Shown piece after piece: positions 14,556 to 20,011 of a stretch of 20,011 nt of DNA (positions are counted from its first letter, which is position 1; the number at the start of each line of letters is the position of its first letter). The notes beneath the pieces are model-generated. The model did not search any database. It was given only the letters and a program-made list of their open reading frames with translations, and was not told the DNA's origin. This stretch comes from a virus, in the IMG/VR virus record IMGVR_UViG_3300013137_001346, positions 1-20,011 of that record, one strand, 5' to 3'. The translations under genes and the position numbers were made by a program.

Positions 14556-14987
14556 ATGCACTCAACATTAAAAAGAGAAAATGTAATTTTATCCCTGATT
14601 AAATATTTTACAGATAGTTTAACTTCTGCTCCTGTCATTTTTGATAAGTGGTTTGAAGTGATTGAACAGGATGAATGGTATTCTGTCAATCTAGGGGATA
14701 TTGATTGGGGGAATGTTTCCTCCATGCCTTTAACTATTATTTGTTGCAAAAGAGGTACTTTTGAGAATTATGACTTGGCTAATTTTGTAGATAAAATGAT
14801 GGTTATTTTGGTTCCCGATGCAGATAAGAAATTATCTGTGGATTTATATGACACAACTGTTACCCCTTGGGTTAAAATTGGTGGATTTTCTTTTATATTA
14901 AAGAAACAAGAAACAGATGATGTTTTATCAGATGGTACTAAATATGTTTTGATTGACATATTAGTAAAATGGGGTACAATGTTATAA
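14556..14987 (+). CDS. Probable tail terminator protein
   Basis: 143 aa from ATG 14556, which has GGAG 6 bases upstream; a TTG start at 14520 has no such site. The protein reads as a short alpha/beta fold: helix RENVILSLIKYFTDSL, strands WYSVNLGD, PLTIICCKRG, then helix DLANFVDKMMVILVP and strands SVDLYDTTVTPW, SFILKKQ and KYVLIDILVKWGTML. This order (helix, sheet, helix, sheet ending in a final strand) suits lambda gpU-like tail terminators, which stop tube growth and join the neck. No decisive motif is visible; position after tail completion and before the tube gene is the main support. Confidence 0.6.
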   Translation: MHSTLKRENVILSLIKYFTDSLTSAPVIFDKWFEVIEQDEWYSVNLGDIDWGNVSSMPLTIICCKRGTFENYDLANFVDKMMVILVPDADKKLSVDLYDTTVTPWVKIGGFSFILKKQETDDVLSDGTKYVLIDILVKWGTML

Positions 14988-15004
14988 ACAATAAGGTAAA
15001 TATT

Positions 15005-15271
15005 ATGGAAAATAACAAAAGTGATAAAAAAATCAAAAAAATGCATTCAATTTGGTTGTATTGTGATCAATGTGGTAAGAAGTTGGCAAGACAACTTCCA
15101 AACGGGGTTATAGAATTTGCATACGGACTTAATAAGTGGGACAAAAATAGCGAACCGAAAGTCCAAATCAAGATATGGGGAAGTGTGCAAATTAAATGCC
15201 TCAATAATGAATGCTCGGCACTTGTGACGTTTAGCGTTTTGCCTACAATTACCGAAAAATCTGTAGAATAA
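15005..15271 (+). CDS. Small zinc-ribbon protein, Com-like
   Basis: 88 aa from ATG 15005, with AAGGT 7 bases upstream; an upstream ATG at 14969 lacks a good site. After a Lys-rich start comes WLYCDQCGKKLAR (C20, C23) and, 42 residues later, VQIKCLNNECSAL (C65, C70), a four-cysteine zinc ribbon. The 'C-x2-C-G-K.L......IE....IKC....C' layout resembles phage Mu Com, which binds mRNA to allow translation of the DNA-modification gene mom, and related small phage zinc proteins. There is no mom-like gene in the window. It sits between tail terminator and tube genes, an unusual place for a regulator, so an RNA-binding control of the adjacent tube gene or a structural role are both open. Confidence 0.62.
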   Translation: MENNKSDKKIKKMHSIWLYCDQCGKKLARQLPNGVIEFAYGLNKWDKNSEPKVQIKIWGSVQIKCLNNECSALVTFSVLPTITEKSVE

Positions 15272-15284
15272 GGAGATAACAGAT

Positions 15285-15881
15285 ATGGCTATTACACAGA
15301 CCGGCCCTTTAACGAAAGACCCTGCTTTTTTAGCCATTGGTTTATATCAGGTCAGAGTTGCGGCTTCGGCTACACAAACTGCTGCCCTGATTTCCAGAAC
15401 TGATGGTTGTCTGAGTGGGGAAGCAAGTATGGGGGCTATGGCACAGACCAAGATTGCTCTTGAAAAGGAGTATTTCACGCATGAGTCGGGTTTCCCGCTT
15501 TTGGAAGATTCACAACTTCCTATTCGGGAAAAGGCCATGTTGGAATTTGCCTTTGAAGAGATCGAAGGTCGGAACATGGTTCTCGCATCCGGTGGCGACC
15601 CCGCTGATGGTAGTGGGGAAATTAAGCTTGGGGCAATGGCACAACCTGAGTACATGCGAGTTGAGGCATGGTATACCTATGCGAATAATGCTCGGCGTAT
15701 GATTATTGTGTTCCCTCGTGCTCAAATTGTCTCTAATCTGGAACTTGAAAACCAGAAGGAAGAGGCAGCAAATTCCCCCGTTACTGTTCGTGCTACTCGT
15801 GCAGACAGTGGCATAACTGGTGGTCATGCCAATTGGGACAATATGCCCCTTGGCAGGATTTATTGGGAAGCAGTAACATAA
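15285..15881 (+). CDS. Major tail tube protein, probable
   Basis: 198 aa. AAGGAGAT lies 7 bases before the ATG. Short strands dominate: LAIGLYQVRVAAS (16-28), MAQTKIALEKEYFTHESGFP (52-71, broken by a turn), and RRMIIVFPRAQIVSNLELENQ (136-156), the last resembling the tube-protein pattern in which a strand 'i.fpka.i...l.l' is followed by a helix and final strand. GAMAQ occurs twice (50-54 and 115-119). GC-rich codon use (32 G or C among bases 15541-15600), unlike the cargo, matches an abundant virion protein. A GC-rich hairpin and the chaperone genes follow, the standard order. No sheath gene precedes it, which points to a non-contractile tail. Confidence 0.77.
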   Translation: MAITQTGPLTKDPAFLAIGLYQVRVAASATQTAALISRTDGCLSGEASMGAMAQTKIALEKEYFTHESGFPLLEDSQLPIREKAMLEFAFEEIEGRNMVLASGGDPADGSGEIKLGAMAQPEYMRVEAWYTYANNARRMIIVFPRAQIVSNLELENQKEEAANSPVTVRATRADSGITGGHANWDNMPLGRIYWEAVT

Positions 15882-15888
15882 CAATAAA

Positions 15889-15927
15889 TTGGTATGGGGG
15901 GTGTGAAATATCACCCCCCAAAACCAA
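15889..15927 (+). other. GC-rich hairpin after the tail tube gene (attenuator candidate)
   Basis: GGGGGGTG (15896-15903) pairs with CACCCCCC (15912-15919) around the loop TGAAATAT; TTGG (15889-15892) and CCAA (15924-15927) can add an outer stem across an internal loop. No T tract follows on the + strand, so it is not a classic terminator. It may slow polymerase, protect the abundant tube mRNA 3' end, or reduce downstream expression, as the terminator after the capsid gene would. Confidence 0.7.
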
Positions 15928-15932
15928 ATAAA
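15920..15932 (+). repeat. 13-base repeat AAAACCAAATAAA, copy 2
   Basis: Exact copy of bases 10451-10463. It overlaps the outer 3' side of the hairpin after the tube gene and precedes the chaperone ribosome site. See copy 1 for its meaning. Confidence 0.5.
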
Positions 15933-15954
15933 ATTCAATGGAAAGAATTCAAAA

Positions 15955-16347
15955 ATGGAACTTAAACAAATAGCTCCTGAAACACGGATATTGAAAATTG
16001 GTAAAAAGGTTTTGGAAGATAAAGAAATTCTTCCTTTGTCATTTATTGACCAGAAGAAAATTCTTTTGATGGTGGTAAATGTTTTTGTTAATTTGCTACC
16101 GAAGTGGCAGGAGGGTGCTTCACCAACTGAAGTGGTAGCTGATATTAAGAAAATTCTTGAGGACAATATTGAAATGATAGTTGGTCTTGTCTATGATGGG
16201 GATAAAGATGAATTTCTGTCAAAAATGACTAACACACAATGTATTGACCTCATTGATAATATATGGGAGGTAAATTATCAACTCCCTTTGGGGAAAGGCA
16301 CGATGATATATCAGAAGATTCTTCAAACTCTGAAGATGTCATCGTAG
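15955..16347 (+). CDS. Tail assembly chaperone, short form (gpG-like)
   Basis: 130 aa. Read in the zero frame, this is the lambda gpG-like chaperone that coats the tape measure while the tube grows. The sequence is helical (IDQKKILLMVVNVFVNLLPKW, then VVADIKKILEDNIEMIVGLVY) with no enzyme motif. Lambda-like G proteins are alike only in position and helical content. TGGAAAG precedes the ATG. Near its 3' end lie two slippery heptamers that allow ribosomes to shift into the -1 frame and make the longer product. It sits in the invariant place between tube and tape measure genes. The role is inferred from gene order plus the frameshift architecture, which together are close to diagnostic. Confidence 0.82.
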   Translation: MELKQIAPETRILKIGKKVLEDKEILPLSFIDQKKILLMVVNVFVNLLPKWQEGASPTEVVADIKKILEDNIEMIVGLVYDGDKDEFLSKMTNTQCIDLIDNIWEVNYQLPLGKGTMIYQKILQTLKMSS

Positions 16348-16712
16348 AAACCATAACTGCGATATGTGAGTGGTATGGGTATAACCTTAAAACTATATGT
16401 GGGCATTTTAAAGATGGGGGTTTAACACGAGATCAATTAGCTAGTCTCTACGAAACAGGGATTAAGCGATATTTGCGGGATAAGCAAATCTGGTTTAATC
16501 TCTTAGGGGTTAAAGTTGATTTGGGTGTCTCTCCGAAATCAACTAAGAATTCTGCCAAATCTGCTAAAGGAACTGACAGCATTCTAACCAAGTTCAAACC
16601 GTCTGAACTGAAGTCAATGTCAGACACGGAGAAGGAAACCCTTTCGGAGCAACAATACCAAGAACATAGAAGGTTGATTTCTATGCTTGGGAGTAAGGAT
16701 ATAGGGGTTTAA
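15955..16712 (+). CDS. Tail assembly chaperone, -1 frameshift fusion (gpGT-like)
   Basis: Predicted 252 aa product: codons to GGG at 16291-16293, then a -1 slip reading GAA from 16293 in the second frame to the stop at 16712 (139 residues). The extension begins GERHDDISEDSSNSEDV, an acidic linker, then EWYGYNLKTICGHFKDGGLTRDQ, and a Ser/Lys-rich tail. The second frame has no ribosome site of its own: its only early ATG (16263) lies inside the upstream gene without a Shine-Dalgarno. The stem at 16300-16345 would stimulate the slip. In lambda the T domain of gpGT recruits the tube protein to the tape measure; the same use is inferred here. Fraction of shifting cannot be read from sequence. Confidence 0.8.
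16284..16293 (+). other. Programmed -1 frameshift site, overlapping double heptamer
   Basis: In the zero frame the codons are CTC CCT TTG GGG AAA. Both C CCT TTG (16284-16290) and T TTG GGG (16287-16293) fit X XXY YYZ exactly, so slippage can start on either pair. The -1 frame stays open to 16712. A lambda-type G GGA AAG string is also present but is in the wrong phase. Confidence 0.78.
16300..16345 (+). other. Candidate frameshift-stimulating stem
   Basis: ACGATGA (16300-16306) pairs with TCATCGT (16339-16345), and inside it TCTTCA (16320-16325) pairs with TGAAGA (16331-16336) around AACTC. The outer stem starts 6 bases after the slippery site, in the 5-9 base range typical of stimulators. 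The inner part leaves an asymmetric loop, so strength is uncertain. Confidence 0.55.
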
Positions 16713-16714
16713 CC

Positions 16715-19700
16715 GTGGAACAAAAACAGATGGAACTTGGGGTTGTATTTGCTGCTGAAGTCAGTAAAAATTTACAAACTTCTACAGATAAACTTCTTGC
16801 CAAGCTAAAAAAAATTGAACTCCAATTAAAAAATGGGATTTCTTCTTCTTTTTCTAAATTTAATACCTCTGCAACAGAAGCTACTAAAGGTGTATCTAGG
16901 GCTTTAATTTCTGTTGGAACAGACTTTTCTCGAACTTCAGGGTTGGCGCAGCAGCTTTCCAATAATATGCTGACCCTTGGTACATCTGCCGATACCACTT
17001 CTAAAAAATTAAGATCAGTAACAAATGTTTCCGGTGGTTTAACTACGAAGTTAAAGCAGATGGGGGATGCCGGTAAACATGCAGGTTCAATGTCTGCCGG
17101 TCTTGAAGGCTTTATTGAATTTACCGGTAGGTTTTTTGCTGTATGGAGAATCTATTGGGCAGTTTTAGGGGTATTGAAAGATGTAACAGGTGTAGCAAAG
17201 GAATTTGCTTCTCAAATGGGGCAGGTTCAGGGTGTTACTGCTGCTTCTGCTAGAGAAATGGTTGGATTAAAAGAAGCTGCGGGGGAAATAGGAACTACCA
17301 TGCTCATGTCTCTTGGTGAAGCTGCTAAGGGAATGAGAATTTTGTCTCAGGCAGGATTATCTGCAAAAGAAGTTCAAGAGTCCGTAAATGGTGTTGCAAA
17401 ATTGGCACAGGCTACTGGTGCTTCTTTTGATGAAACTGCGCGACTTTCTACTACAGTAATGAAAGTTTGGAATATTCAAGCATCGGAAATGACACGAATT
17501 TCAGATGTCATGGCAAATGCTGTTCTTGATTCTAAACTTGAATTATCAGACCTTAATACAATATTCAATTATCTAGCCCCTTCTGCAAAGATGGCAGGGT
17601 ATTCTCTTGAACAAACTGCTGCTGCTGTTTCTGTTATGGCAAATGCCGGTATGAAAGCTTCTACTATTGGTACAGGGCTTTCTACTATGCTTTCTGAAAT
17701 TATAAAAGAGTCTGATGGTTTTAGGGAATCATTGAATAAGGTTGGATTAAAGTTTTCTGATTTAAAAGATGCTAGTGGTCAGTTAAAACCAATACCTGTA
17801 ATTATAGATACTTTATCAAAAGCAGGTCTTAAACTTGATACAATTTTTTCTGGTTTACAACTTCGTTCCGCTCGTATGCTGACCACTATGGTCGATCAGG
17901 GTGGTGGGGCATTTGAGCGTATGGAAAGAAGAATGAATATAGCAGGAACAACTGCAAGGATGTTTGCTGCATCTATGAATCCACCTTTGGTAAAGCTTCA
18001 TTTGTTTTACAATCAGATTATAACCCAAGGGGCTTTGGCTTTTGAAAAGTTTTCGGTAAATCTTTTATATGGTATTGATTTAATAAAGGCTTTTGGGGAT
18101 TCTATTGGTTTTTTAAGTGTCATTCTTGTTGCTAAATTGATACCGCCATTAATTGCTTTAGGTACTAATATTATACAGAATGTACTTTATCAGATTACTT
18201 TATTTACAATGGCTTGTAGAACTGCAAGTGCAGCTACAGTAATAATGGGGATTGGAATTGGCACGATAGCGGGTTGGGCTGCTGCTGCTGTAGCAGCTAT
18301 AGCGGGGTTAATCTATGCTTGGAAACGATGGGGACAAACTGCTGATGATACAGGTGCTAAACTTGCAGAACAACAAGGTATAGCAATTCGTGCAGCAAAT
18401 GAAATTGAAGATTTAGCCATAGCATACAAAGCAGGGGTTACTTCTGAAAAAGAATTAGTTAAGAAAACAATTGAAATAAATAAGTTATTGAGGGATTTGA
18501 ATATTAAAGAAAGACTTTCAGTTGAAGATATTAAAACTGATGGGTTTAAGCCTTTATTGGATGCTTTGGATTTAGTGGTTTTAAAAACATCTTTAATTTC
18601 TCCTAAAATGAAAGAAGCAGTATCTACTATATCTGAGAATTTGAAAAAAATTGAAGAACTTAAAAAAACAAAAGAGAAATTAGAAAAGGAACAACTAACA
18701 GTAGGTGCTACTGGTGGGGGTAATCTTGAACCACAAATAAGCAGGATAACTTCTGAGATTGAAAAATTAGAAGAAGGTCTGGGCAAGGCAAAAGCTGAAA
18801 TACAAGATTTTGCTTCCATTGCTTCTTTGTCTGGTTGGGATGCTGATAATTTTGCCCAAAAGCTAGAAAAAATTAATTTAAACTTAGACCCAACAAGTCT
18901 GAATGTTTACGCTCAAGGGTTTAAAGATTTAGCAGCAAGCATGAAAGAAGCTACTGCTGCGTCTAAAGAAGTCTCTTACCCTCCCCCCGCAACAGATTAT
19001 GAAAATAAATTGTACAGACAGGAAATGACGGTTATTCGATTAAAAGAGGGATATGATAAATTAAATAATGCAAAAAATAAAAATATTCCGGCACTTATTC
19101 AACAACAAAAACTTTTAAATGCTGCGGAACAAGAGGTTTTAAAAACTAAAAATAGTAAAAAATTTGATGATGCTAAATTGAATGATAGAGGAAAAATTCT
19201 TTTAGAATCATCGAAAGATTTAATTGAATTGGAAATATCAGGTAAATCAAAAGTTCTTGGTTTAGAAAAAGAACAAGGAGATTACGAAGATCGAATTTCC
19301 AAACTCAAGAAAGAAAATGCTACTCTTACATCTCAAGAGAAATTGGACAGTGAAAGTATTCTTGGTGCTAGGATTGCTCTTGAGGAAAAACTTAGGGATT
19401 TAAGAAAAGGCAATGAGGCAAAGGGCATTGTTGGTATCGAAGATTTAAAACGACAAAGGGATTCCCTGATTGGTAAAACCGATGAAAAGAGTTTGGAGAA
19501 ATATAATGAACTTCAAACTGCTTTAAATGCGGCTTTGCGTGAAGAAAATAAGGAACAGAAAAATCTTTCTGCCCATAATATTCAGTTTAATGAAGCTTCT
19601 ATGCAACGGAAATTAGATTTTAATATCAAGAATCTCGAACTCGCAAAAATGGAAGCAGGAATTACTATTTCTTCACATGACCAGATTATAGCAAAGAAAA

Positions 19701-20011
19701 AGGAATTAATTGTTGCTGAACAAGAATGGAACAATGCTAGAATTACAGCTATTCAACGGGAACAGCAAGGTGCTGATGTAGCTACTCAAGTTTATCGGGA
19801 TAGAGAAAATGAAATTCAAAAATTAAAAACAAAAAACGCCGAACTTACTGGTTCTATTGGTAAATTAAAAACGGAATGGGAACTTGCTGGTCAGCAAATT
19901 GGTTCCTCTATTGGGAACAATGTTGGTTCTGTTTTTAATGATTTAATTGAGGGTTCCAAATCTGTTTCTGAAGCTATTGGGGATATGGCAAAAAGTATTA
20001 TTGCCGATATT
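16715..20011 (+). CDS. Tape measure protein, 3'-truncated by window edge
   Basis: At least 1099 residues, open to the window end. GTG 16715 is preceded by ATAGGGG at 7 bases; ATG 16730 is the alternative. It sets tail length and carries DNA-entry functions. After a helical start (1-130), the region about 165-330 (KEFASQMGQVQGVT, MRILSQAGLSAKEV, GYSLEQTAAAVSVMANAGM, STIGTGLSTMLSE) matches the PhageMin_Tail/TP901 core family. Hydrophobic segments at about 462-482 and 505-537 (GIGIGTIAGWAAAAVAAIAGL) look membrane-active. From about 560 to the end it is Lys/Glu/Gln-rich coiled coil, and the last visible residues (IGDMAKSIIADI) resemble tape measure C-terminal helices. The tail is therefore long, and the missing end should include the C-terminal processing or tip region. 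Confidence 0.94.
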   Translation, partial: MEQKQMELGVVFAAEVSKNLQTSTDKLLAKLKKIELQLKNGISSSFSKFNTSATEATKGVSRALISVGTDFSRTSGLAQQLSNNMLTLGTSADTTSKKLRSVTNVSGGLTTKLKQMGDAGKHAGSMSAGLEGFIEFTGRFFAVWRIYWAVLGVLKDVTGVAKEFASQMGQVQGVTAASAREMVGLKEAAGEIGTTMLMSLGEAAKGMRILSQAGLSAKEVQESVNGVAKLAQATGASFDETARLSTTVMKVWNIQASEMTRISDVMANAVLDSKLELSDLNTIFNYLAPSAKMAGYSLEQTAAAVSVMANAGMKASTIGTGLSTMLSEIIKESDGFRESLNKVGLKFSDLKDASGQLKPIPVIIDTLSKAGLKLDTIFSGLQLRSARMLTTMVDQGGGAFERMERRMNIAGTTARMFAASMNPPLVKLHLFYNQIITQGALAFEKFSVNLLYGIDLIKAFGDSIGFLSVILVAKLIPPLIALGTNIIQNVLYQITLFTMACRTASAATVIMGIGIGTIAGWAAAAVAAIAGLIYAWKRWGQTADDTGAKLAEQQGIAIRAANEIEDLAIAYKAGVTSEKELVKKTIEINKLLRDLNIKERLSVEDIKTDGFKPLLDALDLVVLKTSLISPKMKEAVSTISENLKKIEELKKTKEKLEKEQLTVGATGGGNLEPQISRITSEIEKLEEGLGKAKAEIQDFASIASLSGWDADNFAQKLEKINLNLDPTSLNVYAQGFKDLAASMKEATAASKEVSYPPPATDYENKLYRQEMTVIRLKEGYDKLNNAKNKNIPALIQQQKLLNAAEQEVLKTKNSKKFDDAKLNDRGKILLESSKDLIELEISGKSKVLGLEKEQGDYEDRISKLKKENATLTSQEKLDSESILGARIALEEKLRDLRKGNEAKGIVGIEDLKRQRDSLIGKTDEKSLEKYNELQTALNAALREENKEQKNLSAHNIQFNEASMQRKLDFNIKNLELAKMEAGITISSHDQIIAKKKELIVAEQEWNNARITAIQREQQGADVATQVYRDRENEIQKLKTKNAELTGSIGKLKTEWELAGQQIGSSIGNNVGSVFNDLIEGSKSVSEAIGDMAKSIIADI

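Noticed and set aside
15510-16166. 218-residue minus-strand open frame
   Set aside because: It runs antisense through the tube gene, the hairpin and the chaperone gene, has no ribosome site or family-like sequence, and is a shadow of the + strand genes.
16291-16298. Lambda-type G GGA AAG slippery site
   Set aside because: The string exists but is out of phase with the zero-frame codons TTG GGG AAA, so it cannot serve as a tandem -1 slip site.
16263-16712. Independent gene starting at ATG 16263
   Set aside because: No ribosome site precedes it, it lies within the chaperone gene, and the frameshift signals explain the frame better.
18313-18819. 168-residue minus-strand open frame inside the tape measure gene
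   Set aside because: Ser/Phe-rich product typical of the reverse of Lys/Glu-rich coiled-coil coding DNA.

Overview
The window is part of the late virion-structure operon of a tailed double-stranded DNA phage or prophage. All genes are on the + strand and tightly packed, often with overlapping or nearly touching stop and start codons. The order is the classic head-to-tail order: large terminase (5' end cut off by the window), portal, S49 protease/scaffold, decoration protein, lambda gpE-like major capsid protein, connector genes, tail completion, tail terminator, tail tube, frameshifted tail chaperone pair, tape measure (3' end cut off). No sheath gene lies next to the tube gene, so the morphology is most likely siphovirus. 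The host cannot be named from the sequence. AT-rich DNA, strong Shine-Dalgarno sites and a heptosyltransferase-like (GT9) domain are compatible with a Gram-negative bacterium, but this is inference.

Layout: 2-3252 packaging motor and portal. 3271-6812 is an inserted cargo block of four non-structural enzymes: a GT2 glycosyltransferase fused to a methyltransferase, a TylF-like methyltransferase, a radical SAM/SPASM-type enzyme and a second class I methyltransferase. 6813-6947 is an AT-rich gap with only weak promoter-like sequence. 6948-10390 is the head-assembly module (protease with a nested scaffold, decoration, capsid), closed by a strong intrinsic terminator at 10414-10450. 10475-11924 holds three small neck/connector genes. 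11946-14006 is a second cargo gene, a GT4-GT9 two-domain glycosyltransferase. 14008-15881 holds tail completion, tail terminator, a small zinc-ribbon protein (Com-like) and the tail tube protein, followed by a GC-rich hairpin. 15955-16712 is the tail chaperone pair with a -1 frameshift site, and 16715 to the window end is the tape measure protein.

The most unusual content is the carbohydrate- and SAM-enzyme cargo at two separate places inside an otherwise ordinary structural operon. It is transcribed with the virion genes, so a role late in infection is likely. Making a glycan (possibly methylated or radically modified) on virion proteins is one attractive hypothesis; altering host surface glycans is the main alternative. 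Neither is proven by the sequence. Other points of interest are a double slippery frameshift site with a downstream stem, an internal scaffold start, and a beta-rich module that looks shared by the capsid and decoration proteins.
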